Positions 44,989 through 54,608 of a stretch of 64,000 bases of DNA are shown here, in pieces. The stretch spans positions 124,001 through 188,000 of the forward strand of contig JBGRQA010000004.1 of NCBI GenBank assembly GCA_041725895.1, read 5' to 3'. The stretch comes from JBGRQA01 sp041725895 (lineage in GTDB: Bacteria; Bacteroidota; Bacteroidia; Bacteroidales; Marinifilaceae). The notes beneath the pieces are model-generated. The model saw only the letters and a program-made list of their open reading frames with translations, did no database searches and had not been told where the DNA came from. A program made the translations under genes and the position numbers. Position 1 is the first letter of the stretch. The number at the start of each line of letters is the position of its first letter.

Positions 44989-45063
44989 TCCTTTTCAGGA
45001 TTTTTGCTAAATTCGCATCTTATATAGACTAAATAAGCATAATCAAAAAAGACAAATAACAAT

Positions 45064-46398
45064 ATGGCAAAAATTGAAGTTCTTCTCCCTGCAATGGGGG
45101 AAAGCATCACTGAGGCAACCATCACTCAGTTCCTGAAAAAAGAAGGAGACCTTGTAGAAGAAGAGGAATCCATCATGGAAATTGCCACCGACAAGGTGGA
45201 TTCGGAAATCCCTGCTCCCCAAAGTGGAATCATTGAAAAATTTCTGTTTGCCGAAGGAGATACTCCGCAGGTTGGCGAGGTGGTAGCCATCATTCGTACC
45301 GAAGGTGAGGCAGTAGAAAAGCCCCTTTCAACACAAGAAAAAGAATCGGCTGTAGAACTCACTCCTGTAGTTTCTGAATCCATTGAAAAAGAAATGGAGC
45401 CCTCAGTAGTTTTGGATTCCGGAGGCATTACAAGCAAAGCCGGGAATGGTCATTTTCTTTCTCCCCTGGTACGCACCATTGCCCGCAAAGAGAACATCAC
45501 TCATGAAGAGCTGAACCAAATACAGGGCACAGGGGAAGCCAACCGAATCACCAAAAAGGACATCCTCAACTACCTGGAAAACCGTACCTCCTCACCACAA
45601 CCCGTGACTGCTCAACCAACGGTTCCCTCAACAAAACCCAGTACTCAACCTGTTGCTACTCCTTTACACCAACCCGGTTACGATGGAGAAAATGTGGAAA
45701 TTATTGAAATGGATCGGATGCGGAAACTCATCGCCCAATACATGGTTCAATCCAAGCAGGTTTCTCCTCACGTTACCTCCTTTATCGATGTGGACGTAAC
45801 CGCTTTGGTCCAGTGGAGAGACCGCATAAAAGGTGAATTCCAGAAGAAACACGGACAAAAACTGACCTTCACCCCTATTTTTGTGGAAGCTGTAACAAAA
45901 GCCCTAAAGGACTACCCCATGGTTAATGTTTCGGTGGATGGCGACAAAATTATTCGCAAAAAATTCATTAACATTGGAATGGCAACAGCACTTCCCTCTG
46001 GCAACCTGATTGTTCCGGTAATAAAGGATGCAGAAGAAAAGAATCTGGTGGGGCTGGCTAAAAATGTTAACGATTTAGCCGACCGGGCACGCAACAACAA
46101 ACTTCAACCTGACGAAATTCAGGGAAGCACCTTCACCATTACCAATTTGGGTGCCTTTGGAAGTACTACCGGCACACCCATTATAAATCAACCCGAAGTG
46201 GCCATACTGGCTGTAGGAGCCATTAAGAAGAAGCCAGCAGTTATCGAAACCCCACAAGGAGATACCATCGGTATTCGTCATATCATGGTCCTTTCCCTTT
46301 CGTACGATCACCGGGTTGTAGATGGTGCACTGGGGGGACTATTCCTAAAACGAATCGCAGAAAACCTTGAAAACTACAACACTACAAAACCCTTCTAA
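45064..46398 (+). CDS. Dihydrolipoamide acyltransferase (E2) of a 2-oxoacid dehydrogenase complex
   Basis: The core acyltransferase that moves an acyl group from lipoyl-lysine to CoA. The N-terminal lipoyl domain has the modified Lys in EIATDKVDSEIPAP (about residue 43). A peripheral-subunit-binding domain follows at about 138-172 (LSPLVRTIARKENI), then a Pro/Thr-rich linker and a catalytic domain (about 215-440) ending in YDHRVVDGALGGLFL with the catalytic His and Asp. It is 444 residues long. E1 and E3 genes are not adjacent. It is probably a branched-chain or pyruvate-type E2, but specificity is not clear. Confidence 0.93.
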   Translation: MAKIEVLLPAMGESITEATITQFLKKEGDLVEEEESIMEIATDKVDSEIPAPQSGIIEKFLFAEGDTPQVGEVVAIIRTEGEAVEKPLSTQEKESAVELTPVVSESIEKEMEPSVVLDSGGITSKAGNGHFLSPLVRTIARKENITHEELNQIQGTGEANRITKKDILNYLENRTSSPQPVTAQPTVPSTKPSTQPVATPLHQPGYDGENVEIIEMDRMRKLIAQYMVQSKQVSPHVTSFIDVDVTALVQWRDRIKGEFQKKHGQKLTFTPIFVEAVTKALKDYPMVNVSVDGDKIIRKKFINIGMATALPSGNLIVPVIKDAEEKNLVGLAKNVNDLADRARNNKLQPDEIQGSTFTITNLGAFGSTTGTPIINQPEVAILAVGAIKKKPAVIETPQGDTIGIRHIMVLSLSYDHRVVDGALGGLFLKRIAENLENYNTTKPF

Positions 46399-46420
46399 TC
46401 CTTTATTAGCAACATAATAG

Positions 46421-46454
46421 AAAACGCAGATCGTAAAATGTCTGCGTTTTTTTT
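46421..46454 (+). terminator. Terminator after the E2 gene
   Basis: AAAACGCAGA and TCTGCGTTTT form a 10-bp stem around a 10-nt loop and end in a T8 tract, 23 bp after the stop. Confidence 0.88.
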
Positions 46455-46681
46455 ATTGTTTTAATTTACCTTTTATCAAAATCTTGTATATATTTACTTA
46501 ATTTGCAATTTGGTAGTTAAAATTTGTACTGATATTTCACTACTTTTTGCATTAGTTCTACATGATGATTCAATTAGAAGGAAATTATCATGGTTGTTTC
46601 ACACTTATCTTGTATATTTAGTTATTGTTAATCAAGTTTAAACATATTATAAGATCGACTCGATTCACCTTTATCAAAAGC

Positions 46682-49600
46682 ATGCACCTTAACTTCAGAG
46701 TGTTTCTTTTGATACTCTTTTTTGTCGGGATGAGCACTCCTTCCAGCTTTGGAACGGCCCCCCGTGACAAAAAACAACGCATCGTCTCCCGTCAAAAATT
46801 CAATCAGGCCGAGAAACTGCTCAACAACCGCAACTACTCTAAAGCCAGTGTAATCTACAAAGAGCTTCTGGAGAAGACCCCCCGCAATGCTATTTTAAAC
46901 TTTAAGCTTGGCACCTGCTACCTAAACATCGTAGGGGAGAAAGAAAAGTCGGTGGCTTTGCTTGAGAAAGCAGTGGAATATACCAGTTCCAAAAACAATA
47001 TCCCAGTTGATGTCTATTTCAACCTGGGGAAAGCATATCACACCAATTACCAATTCAGAAAAGCCTTAAGAGTGTTCAAGGATTTGCTTCAGATCATCTC
47101 CATACAGAATGTGGACTTTCGTGAGGAGATTAACCGGGAAATCAAAATGTGTGAGAACGGTTTGGATTTGGTTCAGCACCCGGTAAACATTTCCATCATT
47201 AACTTAGGCAACAAAATCAATACTGAATTTGCCGAGCACAGCCCGGGAGTTACGGCTGACGAATCCACTATGATCTTTACCTCCCGAAGAAACGGAACCG
47301 GTAGTAAAGTGGATAATGATGGTCAGTATTTTGAAGACATTTACATCTCCACCTTTGAAAACGGGCAATGGACTACCCCAAAGGGAATCAAAAAACTGAA
47401 CACCATCGACCATGATGCCTCCATTTCGGTTTCGGCCGACGGGCAGGAGCTTTACATTTACAAAGCAGGATACTACAACCGTAAGGAATCAGAGGGAGGA
47501 GACATATACGTAAGTCATCTTCAGGGTGATAAATGGTCGAATCCTGAAAAACTTAATCCTACAATCAACTCCAGCTCCAAAGAAACCCACATATCCGTTT
47601 CTGCTGATGGGAAATCCATCTATTTTACAAGTGATCGTCCCGGAGGATACGGCGGTTTGGATGTCTACATAGTAAATAAGCTCCCCAACGGCAATTGGGG
47701 AATGGCTCGAAATTTGGGCCCCGTAATCAATACGGAATACGACGAAGATGGTCCGTTCATTCATCCGGATGGAAAAACCCTTTACTTTAGCTCCCGGGGC
47801 CACGAAACTATGGGAGGTTTGGACATATTCAAGAGTGTAAACATTGGTGGAAGATGGTCTACCCCCATGAACATCGGGTATCCCATCAACTCCACAGATG
47901 ATGATGTTTACTACACTCCTACCCCTGACGGAAAAAGAGCTTATTTCTCTTCTCACCGAAAAGGTAGTTTGGGCCGCACAGACATTTTCCTAATAAAAAC
48001 CCCCGAAGAGGAAAAAAAGGGCCTATTTGTTCTAAAAGGAAAGGTTGTCACCACAAGTGGACAACCAGTGGGCAATTCAAGAATTACAGTTACCTATAAC
48101 AGGGAAACCATTGGAATCTACAATCCCAATACAGCCTCCGGTAAGTTCCTATTTATTATTGAAGCCGGCAAAACCTATGACATTGAAATTCTGGCGGAAG
48201 GATTTCGTACACTTCGCACCCGGTTGAATATTCCTCCGGAATACGCCAATACTGAAAATCACAGTGTAATCACCCTTCTGCCTTTAACCTTGAAAACTCA
48301 AGGGGAAACAAACTACTCAAAATCACTGGAATTAATTGATTTCGAGAAAAGTAAAATTCCGGATGTTTATATCACCCCATCCGATACAACTACCATTCCG
48401 GATATCAAAGAATTTGATAAGGCTGCTGAACCGATGCAAAAGGACAGTACTGCAACAGTGCAGGAATCACAAACAAACCCACTACCTAATACGCAGGATT
48501 CGGCACTAAAGACAAAAAATACTACACTCATTCCGACTTCCTCGCAAAAGGATAGTTTAATTGCCTTAATCGATTCTGAAGCTTCATCACTTCCGAACAA
48601 AACCGATTTGGCCCTAAAGGATACAGATACGTCTTTGAAATCTATTGAAGACAAAAAAAGTCCGAAAAAAGAAAAAGACCCATATCCTGTTACAACCAAA
48701 AAGAAAACCTCTTCATCTAAAGGTGGAACAAATGTTCCTTTAGTAGGAGTTCCTCCAACTCCAATTACTTCTGGAAGAGTGAATAGCACCCTACCGGTTC
48801 TGAGACCAAAGAATAAAAAGTCGTCACCCAAAGTGAAAAAGACAAAAACTGTGGTTACAGAAACAAGGCCTCAAGGATCTCTTTCCAAAAAAGAGCCAAT
48901 AGAAGCACTCTCCAAACTGTCATCGAATCTAAGCTATACGATAGAACTGGGCGCATTAGCTGAGCCTGCGTCGCACGTGTTTAAGGATTTGCAAGGCATT
49001 CGGGTACAAAAAGGAAAAGATGACCTGTACCACTACACTATTGGAAATGTGAAGAACTACAAGGAAGCTTTAAAACTTAAGCAGAAACTCCAAAAGAAAG
49101 GATTCAACAAAATTAAGGTTCGGATTCTGGACCAGAACAACCAGCTAATCGAAGCATCTTCGAAGAAAGGAGAAATCTACTATACCATACAATTGATGGC
49201 TCTTCAGCTTCCTGTGGACAAAGAATTCTTCAACCAACTGGAAAATGTAAAAGTATTCCAAGGAAACGATGGAATTACACGGTATACCTATCTTCGATTC
49301 AGTAGTTTTAATGATGCTCTGGAAATGCTGGATCGGGTGATTCGTATGGGCTATTGGGATGCCTTCATCCGGACAGTGATCGATAATCATCCAGTGGATC
49401 CAAAGAGTGTTTATCAACCGGAAGCCTTGTATACCATCCAGGTAATGGCACTTCGGGAACCTCGAAACCTAAATTTTTTCAATGATCTTGGGAAAGTGAA
49501 TATGCTGGCCGGAAGTGATGGCCTCTACCGCTACACTTACCGAACCTACCGATCAAAAATGGAGGCCCAGATAGATCTGAACAAAGTAATTCGAAAAGGG

Positions 49601-49900
49601 TACTGGGATGCATTTGTACGAAAAGCATACCGTGGCGAAACCTCGCTTGACGAACCAATTGTAGACCACGGCAACTACTATACAATTCAGGTAATGGCCT
49701 TAAGAAATGCCAAGAGCTTAAGTTTCTTCAAGGATCTGGATGTAAAACAGATGAACAAATATAGAGGGAAAGATGGGATCACCCGATATACTTTCCAGAA
49801 ATTCAACTCTAAAACTCAGGCCCTCGGTAGTCTATCCTTTGTTTTATCGAAAGGATACTGGGATGCCTTTACCCGCGAAATAAAATGGTACAAGAAATAG
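46682..49900 (+). CDS. PorE-like TPR/PD40 protein with four C-terminal SPOR-like repeats
   Basis: A 1072-residue exported protein. I start at the ATG at 46682, which opens on a signal peptide (MHLNFRVFLLILFFVG). The order is: TPR-like helices at about 35-160; a PD40 beta-propeller at about 170-440 with blades such as SADGKSIYFTSDRPGGYGG; a carboxypeptidase-regulatory-like domain at about 450-540; a Ser/Thr/Lys-rich linker to about 745; and four repeats of 82-83 residues starting near 752, 834, 917 and 1000, each beginning YTI(E/Q)(L/V)xAL and the last three ending near GYWDAF. T9SS PorE has the same first three parts but ends in an OmpA domain. SPOR domains bind glycans lacking stem peptides, so a cell-wall link is plausible. 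Confidence 0.85.
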   Translation: MHLNFRVFLLILFFVGMSTPSSFGTAPRDKKQRIVSRQKFNQAEKLLNNRNYSKASVIYKELLEKTPRNAILNFKLGTCYLNIVGEKEKSVALLEKAVEYTSSKNNIPVDVYFNLGKAYHTNYQFRKALRVFKDLLQIISIQNVDFREEINREIKMCENGLDLVQHPVNISIINLGNKINTEFAEHSPGVTADESTMIFTSRRNGTGSKVDNDGQYFEDIYISTFENGQWTTPKGIKKLNTIDHDASISVSADGQELYIYKAGYYNRKESEGGDIYVSHLQGDKWSNPEKLNPTINSSSKETHISVSADGKSIYFTSDRPGGYGGLDVYIVNKLPNGNWGMARNLGPVINTEYDEDGPFIHPDGKTLYFSSRGHETMGGLDIFKSVNIGGRWSTPMNIGYPINSTDDDVYYTPTPDGKRAYFSSHRKGSLGRTDIFLIKTPEEEKKGLFVLKGKVVTTSGQPVGNSRITVTYNRETIGIYNPNTASGKFLFIIEAGKTYDIEILAEGFRTLRTRLNIPPEYANTENHSVITLLPLTLKTQGETNYSKSLELIDFEKSKIPDVYITPSDTTTIPDIKEFDKAAEPMQKDSTATVQESQTNPLPNTQDSALKTKNTTLIPTSSQKDSLIALIDSEASSLPNKTDLALKDTDTSLKSIEDKKSPKKEKDPYPVTTKKKTSSSKGGTNVPLVGVPPTPITSGRVNSTLPVLRPKNKKSSPKVKKTKTVVTETRPQGSLSKKEPIEALSKLSSNLSYTIELGALAEPASHVFKDLQGIRVQKGKDDLYHYTIGNVKNYKEALKLKQKLQKKGFNKIKVRILDQNNQLIEASSKKGEIYYTIQLMALQLPVDKEFFNQLENVKVFQGNDGITRYTYLRFSSFNDALEMLDRVIRMGYWDAFIRTVIDNHPVDPKSVYQPEALYTIQVMALREPRNLNFFNDLGKVNMLAGSDGLYRYTYRTYRSKMEAQIDLNKVIRKGYWDAFVRKAYRGETSLDEPIVDHGNYYTIQVMALRNAKSLSFFKDLDVKQMNKYRGKDGITRYTFQKFNSKTQALGSLSFVLSKGYWDAFTREIKWYKK

Positions 49901-49905
49901 GAAAC

Positions 49906-50433
49906 ATGCAAATCCTGGAGCATCACGACATAAAACTCAGAGCCCTTGAACCCACCGATCTGGAACTACTCTACCGGTGGGAAAACGATTCGGAAATATG
50001 GGAAGTAAGCCATACCCTGGCCCCCTTTTCTCTTTTTGTTCTGAAGCAATACCTGGAGACTGCCCATCTGGATATTTTTGAAACCAAACAGCTCCGTCTC
50101 GTAATCGAGTTAAAGTCAACAGGAACACCAGTTGGCCTGATTGATCTTTTCGATTTCGACCCCTTTCATCGGCGAGCAGGGGTTGGCATTATGATTCACG
50201 ACCGGGAACACCGGAGACTGGGGTACGCCAGTGATGCCCTCGCAACACTTTGCAATTACGCTTTCGAGATTCTGCAACTACACCAGCTGTATTGCAATAT
50301 CACCGATACCAATGAGGCCAGTCTGAACCTATTCAAAAAAAATGGATTTGAAATCGTAGGAGTCAAAAAAGATTGGATTAAAACACGAACCGGGTGGGAG
50401 GATGAATTCCTCTTACAGCGGATCAATTCCTGA
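49906..50433 (+). CDS. GNAT-family N-acetyltransferase (RimJ/RimL type)
   Basis: An acetyl-CoA-dependent transferase of 175 residues. The acetyl-CoA loop region is IMIHDREHRRLGYASDAL, a RimJ/RimL-like QxxGxA-type site, followed by LYCNITDTNEASLNLFKKNGFEIVG. I chose the ATG at 49906 (MQILEHHDIKL), which follows AGGAAAC. Another ATG at 49885 overlaps the previous gene. Protein N-terminal or small-amine acetylation is possible. It converges on the HsdR_N-like gene with no intergenic base. Confidence 0.86.
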   Translation: MQILEHHDIKLRALEPTDLELLYRWENDSEIWEVSHTLAPFSLFVLKQYLETAHLDIFETKQLRLVIELKSTGTPVGLIDLFDFDPFHRRAGVGIMIHDREHRRLGYASDALATLCNYAFEILQLHQLYCNITDTNEASLNLFKKNGFEIVGVKKDWIKTRTGWEDEFLLQRINS

Positions 50434-50892
50434 TCAGGGTTTTCGGATATCAAGGTAATCCGGTACTTGAGGTAGAAACGAATAGGTCTGTTTCTCGTAA
50501 TCCATTTTACAGCAATAATGTCTCAATCCATTGGTTACAATCAGATACTCCACCCGTAGTTTCATGTTGTATCTGGCAATCTGGTTAAATGTTTCCTGCG
50601 AAATTTTAATATGAGTGGCTTTGCATTCTACAATAACCAGGGGATTTCCCATGGAATTGAAAAGAACAATATCACTTCGCTGGGGCAACTTGTTGATATT
50701 GACACCCATTTCCACAGCCATCAACCCCGGGGGAAAGTGCTTCTCCTGAATCAAATATTGGATAAAATTCTGACGAACCCACTCTTCTGGAGTTAGCTTT
50801 ACATATTTCTTTCTGATACTGTCAAAAATTAAGTTTCTTTGCAGTTCAGATTTTATTTTGAACGAATAGTTTGGTAAATTTAACTTTTCCAT
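50434..50892 (-). CDS. Type I restriction HsdR N-terminal-like nuclease-domain protein (stand-alone)
   Basis: A 152-residue protein matching the HSDR_N_2 family. After an N-terminal segment (LNLPNYSFKIK) it has WVRQNFIQYLIQEKHFP, then the PD-(D/E)xK-like core RSDIVLFNSMGNPLVIVECKATH with D, E and K in nuclease order. No HsdM or HsdS genes are adjacent, so a restriction role is not supported. Similar single-domain proteins are, in my recollection, common in Bacteroidota chromosomes. It may cleave or bind DNA, but this is inference. Confidence 0.84.
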   Translation of the reverse strand: MEKLNLPNYSFKIKSELQRNLIFDSIRKKYVKLTPEEWVRQNFIQYLIQEKHFPPGLMAVEMGVNINKLPQRSDIVLFNSMGNPLVIVECKATHIKISQETFNQIARYNMKLRVEYLIVTNGLRHYCCKMDYEKQTYSFLPQVPDYLDIRKP

Positions 50893-51113
50893 AGCCCCTG
50901 ATTAACGGGCGATAAAGGTACAAGATAAATCCTGATTATTAAAACATAGAAATGTTTGAAACTGTCGTGCAGGAACGATGGAAAGACAGTTACATAAAAG
51001 ATTCCAATTACGTTTGAAACGTTCGGGAGCAGTTATTCTTTCAGGAAAATAAAATCCTATATCTTGGAAATGCCTCCCGGTAATCATCAGAAATATCATT
51101 GGAATAAAATTAC

Positions 51114-51890
51114 ATGCAGATGAAAACAAAAGAAGAAATAGTACAAAACTGGTTACCTCGATATACAGGAAGAAAACTTGAAGATTTCACTCCTCATCTA
51201 TTGCTCACGAATTTTAGCAATTACGTAGAATTGTTTGCCGAATGGTACAATGTTCCTGTCGTTGGGGAAGATAAAGCCATGCCCAATGCCTCGGCAGAAG
51301 GTGTCACCATAATAAATTTTGGCATGGGGAGCCCCAATGCAGCCACCATGATGGACCTGCTAAGTGCTATTGACCCCCAGGCAGTTTTGTTTTTAGGAAA
51401 ATGCGGAGGACTGAAAAAGAAAAACAAGCTGGGAGACCTGATTCTACCCATTGCAGCCATCCGAAGTGAAGGTACCTCTGATGACTACTTACCACCGGAA
51501 GTACCAGCTCTACCCGCCTTTAGTCTGCAAAGAGCCGTGTCTTCCGTAATCACCGAAAGACAAAGAGACTACTGGACGGGAACTGTTCTAACCACCAACA
51601 AAAGAGTTTGGGAGTATGATGAACGTTTCAAAAAGTATTTGCAGAAAACCCGTGCCATGGCCATTGATATGGAAACGGCTACTATTTTTACTGTCGGTTT
51701 TTTCAATGAAATACCTTCGGGAGCCCTACTGCTGGTTTCAGATCAACCGATGATCTCTACCGGGGTTAAGACCGAAAAAAGTGATGAAAGTGTCACTCAG
51801 AAATTCGTAGAGGAACATCTGCGTATCGGTATCGATTCATTGCATGAAATCATTCACAACCGTCAAACAGTGAAACATCTGAAATTTTAA
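51114..51890 (+). CDS. amn: AMP nucleosidase
   Basis: Splits AMP into adenine and ribose-5-phosphate. The 258-residue protein has the nucleoside-phosphorylase fold with the opening LPRYTGRKLEDFTPHLLLTNFSNYV, phosphate-site region TIINFGMGSPNAATMMDLL, LFLGKCGGLK, and the base/ribose block AIDMETATIFTVGFF, with SDQPM near the end. This is the short form without the N-terminal regulatory domain of E. coli Amn. The start may be the ATG at 51114 or the one at 51120. holA follows after 14 bp. Confidence 0.9.
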   Translation: MQMKTKEEIVQNWLPRYTGRKLEDFTPHLLLTNFSNYVELFAEWYNVPVVGEDKAMPNASAEGVTIINFGMGSPNAATMMDLLSAIDPQAVLFLGKCGGLKKKNKLGDLILPIAAIRSEGTSDDYLPPEVPALPAFSLQRAVSSVITERQRDYWTGTVLTTNKRVWEYDERFKKYLQKTRAMAIDMETATIFTVGFFNEIPSGALLLVSDQPMISTGVKTEKSDESVTQKFVEEHLRIGIDSLHEIIHNRQTVKHLKF

Positions 51891-51904
51891 TTCCCTATTG
51901 CTCC

Positions 51905-52906
51905 ATGACCTTTGAAGAAATTCTACGCGACCTAAAACAGAATCGCTACCAGTCGATCTATTTCCTAATGGGAGATGAAAGCTATTTCATTGATCGGATA
52001 ACGGATTACATTACCGAAAATGCTCTGCAGGAATCCGAACGGGATTTTAACCAAACGATTCTGTACGGGAAGGATGTGGACATTCCCACCATTATTACTA
52101 CTGCCCGACGTTTCCCTATGATGGCCAACCGACAGGTAGTGGTAGTAAAGGAGGCTCAGAACATCCGAAACATTGAGCAATTGCTCACCTACGTTCAGAA
52201 TCCACTGGAGTCGACTATCCTTGTAATCAACTACAAGTACAAAAGTCTGGACAAGCGAAAAAGCTTTACCAAGGAAGTAGCTGCCAAAGGGGTTCTGTTT
52301 GAATCGAAAAAAATCTATGAAAACCAAATACCGGATTGGATCAAAAAGTACCTGGGAAGCATGGGGTATAAAATTGAGCCCAAGGCCTGTATTCTCCTGT
52401 CTGAGTTTCTGGGTAACGACCTGAGCAAAATTACCAATGAGCTGGAGAAACTCATGATTAGCATCCCAAAATCGGAAACCATATCGGCTGGACATATCGA
52501 ACGGAATATTGGGATTTCGAAAGACTTTAACAACTTTGAGCTTCACTCTGCCTTAGGCAAACGGGATGTTCTAAAAGCCAACCGAATTATCAACTATTTT
52601 GCAGCCAACCAAAAGAACAATCCGATGGTGGTAACCATTTCATTGCTACATTCCTACTTCGCAAAAGTGCTTACCTACCATTTCTTAAAAAATAAAACCA
52701 ATGAAAAGCTAGTTGCCTCTAGTTTACACGTCAACCCTTATTTTGTTAAGGACTACAAACTGTCTGCAAAAAACTACACCCCTAAAAAGTTGGTGGAAAT
52801 CATATCTTTACTTCGGGAATACGATTTAAAATCGAAAGGAGTTGGTGACGTTAGCTCTTCGCAGGGTGAACTACTGAAAGAGTTAGTTTACAGAATACTT
52901 CACTAG
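51905..52906 (+). CDS. holA: DNA polymerase III subunit delta
   Basis: The clamp-loader subunit that opens the beta clamp. The 333 residues show the AAA+-like delta layout: YFLMGDESYFIDRITDYI near the N-terminus, QTILYGKDVDIPTIITTARRFPM, and RQVVVVKEAQNI, without a functional P-loop, as expected for delta. The middle has LLSEFLGNDLSKITNELEKL, and a C-terminal collar domain has FELHSALGKRD. It follows amn by 14 bp on the same strand. Confidence 0.92.
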   Translation: MTFEEILRDLKQNRYQSIYFLMGDESYFIDRITDYITENALQESERDFNQTILYGKDVDIPTIITTARRFPMMANRQVVVVKEAQNIRNIEQLLTYVQNPLESTILVINYKYKSLDKRKSFTKEVAAKGVLFESKKIYENQIPDWIKKYLGSMGYKIEPKACILLSEFLGNDLSKITNELEKLMISIPKSETISAGHIERNIGISKDFNNFELHSALGKRDVLKANRIINYFAANQKNNPMVVTISLLHSYFAKVLTYHFLKNKTNEKLVASSLHVNPYFVKDYKLSAKNYTPKKLVEIISLLREYDLKSKGVGDVSSSQGELLKELVYRILH

Positions 52907-52961
52907 ATTTTCTTTTGAAATTCCTTATATTTATATAAATTGTCCATCATAAAATCAATTT

Positions 52962-53645
52962 ATGAGAACATTTCTACCCTACTGGATACTATTTATATTG
53001 TTCTGTTTTGCTCCCTTCACGAAGGGAGTAAGTCAGGTGAGTAAAGCTCCTGTTGCAAAAAATGACACCATTTCGATAACCAATCAAGGTATTTCAGACG
53101 AAGTGGTTTATGTAGAGGTGGATTTTCTTAAAAATGATTCTTTCACAGACAAATCTCAAATCAATACCAAATTACTGCGCCAAACTCTGGATTTCGGTCA
53201 GGCCTACCTTATCGAAAGCAACACGCTTCTGGTGTACTATCCCTACGATAATAGTTTCGGAACCGATACCATATACTACGAAATTTGCAATAACCTGGAT
53301 CAATGCGATCAGGCCAGTGTCATTGTTACTGTTCTGGATCCAAACAAAGTAGACTTAATCATTCCTTCCGCTTTTTCACCCAACAATGATAGTTTCAACA
53401 ATAAATTCATTATTAAAGGAATCGAAAACTATCCGGAGAACGAGCTCATTGTATTCAGCCGATGGGGAACCAAGGTGTATCAATGTAAAAATTACACCAA
53501 TGAAGCAGCCTGGGACGGAGGGTACAAAAATGCCGGTGTAAAATTGGGCCCGGGCGATAAACTCCCCAGAGGCACCTATTTTTATAAATTGATTATAAAA
53601 GACAAGAAGTATGTAAAAAGTGGGTATGTTGTAGTTAAGTATTGA
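52962..53645 (+). CDS. Small secreted protein with T9SS type B sorting domain
   Basis: A 227-residue secreted protein. The signal peptide (MRTFLPYWILFILFCF... to KGVSQ) is followed by one Ig/cadherin-like domain (about 30-130, with VAKNDTISITN and NSFGTDTIYYEICN). The gliding-motility-associated C-terminal (type B) sorting domain then starts at IIPSAFSPNNDSFNNKFII and includes FSRWGTKVYQ, WDGGYKN, LPRGTYFYKLIIKD and the final GYVVVKY. It lacks the long repeats of SprB-type adhesins. The next gene, two bases after the stop, is PorP/SprF, the usual partner for type B cargo. Confidence 0.88.
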   Translation: MRTFLPYWILFILFCFAPFTKGVSQVSKAPVAKNDTISITNQGISDEVVYVEVDFLKNDSFTDKSQINTKLLRQTLDFGQAYLIESNTLLVYYPYDNSFGTDTIYYEICNNLDQCDQASVIVTVLDPNKVDLIIPSAFSPNNDSFNNKFIIKGIENYPENELIVFSRWGTKVYQCKNYTNEAAWDGGYKNAGVKLGPGDKLPRGTYFYKLIIKDKKYVKSGYVVVKY

Positions 53646-53647
53646 AC

Positions 53648-54604
53648 ATGATGTCTTTAAAAAAATCAAGTCGAGGACTACTTGTACTTCTTGGCTTCCT
53701 GTTTCTGATTGCCATCCCCTTCAAAATTCTGGCGCAAGAAGAATTTCAGTTCGCACATTTTATGCGGAACAAACTATTCTTTAACCCGGCCTATGCCGGT
53801 AGCACCAGATTTATGGAGATCAATCTTTTGCACCGAACTCAATGGCAAGGTGTGGACGGTGCTCCTCAACATTCTCTTGTTTCCCTGCAAACTCCTTTAA
53901 ACTACTCCAGAGTGGGTCTGGGGCTAACCGTCTCCAACAATAAATATGGACTTGAAAATGACAATGCCATATTCCTGAGCTATGCCTTTCATTTGGATAT
54001 CGGTGACAGATCTAAGTTGTCTATGGGGTTACAGGCAGGAATTACCAACAAACAAGTTCGCTGGTCTGAAAAAATAATTCATGATGCAAACGATCCGGTA
54101 TTCCCGGATACCGACATCAGTGCATTGGCCCCTAACTTTGGCCTTGGTTTCTACTACTATTCTCCAGTCTTCTATCTTGGTTTCTCTGCACCGTATTTAC
54201 TGACCAATTCACAACCCACATCCGAATCTTTTGCTGAGAATTTTAACTTTGATGGAAAAAACATAATTTTTTATTTAAATTCGGGGTTTAATTTACCTAT
54301 TTCCTCTCAAATTGATATGGAACCATCAGTATTACTCAAATCTTCAGCCTCATCCACTGCCCAACTGAGTGCACATGTAAACTTTGCTCATGAGAACGGG
54401 TTAACCTTTGGAGCAGGCTTTCATAGCGAATCAGAATGGGCTGTTCTACTTGGATATCAAATTACACCCAAATTGGGCTTTTCTTATGGCTACGGACATT
54501 CTTTAGCCAAAACAAAAGCTCCCGGAGTATCCAACCATGAATTTATATTAAATTATAACTTATCTTTACGGAAGAATCAAATAACTTCACCCAGATATTT
54601 CTAA
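53648..54604 (+). CDS. PorP/SprF-family T9SS outer membrane protein
   Basis: A beta-barrel protein of about 318 residues. The signal region runs to ILAQ, followed by the family mark FAHFMRNKLFFNPAYAGS and HRTQWQGVDGAPQHSLVSL. C-terminal strands are FGAGFHSESEWAVLLGYQI and FSYGYGHSL. SprF/PorP proteins help deliver and anchor type B cargo. Its position between a type B cargo and a PorE-like protein fits this. I chose the ATG at 53648, though 53651 is possible and the frame opens with a TTG. Confidence 0.92.
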   Translation: MMSLKKSSRGLLVLLGFLFLIAIPFKILAQEEFQFAHFMRNKLFFNPAYAGSTRFMEINLLHRTQWQGVDGAPQHSLVSLQTPLNYSRVGLGLTVSNNKYGLENDNAIFLSYAFHLDIGDRSKLSMGLQAGITNKQVRWSEKIIHDANDPVFPDTDISALAPNFGLGFYYYSPVFYLGFSAPYLLTNSQPTSESFAENFNFDGKNIIFYLNSGFNLPISSQIDMEPSVLLKSSASSTAQLSAHVNFAHENGLTFGAGFHSESEWAVLLGYQITPKLGFSYGYGHSLAKTKAPGVSNHEFILNYNLSLRKNQITSPRYF

Positions 54605-54608
54605 CAAT

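Noticed and set aside
50434..50892. Type I restriction-modification system
   Set aside because: Only a small HsdR_N-like domain is present. No helicase part, hsdM or hsdS gene is in the window.
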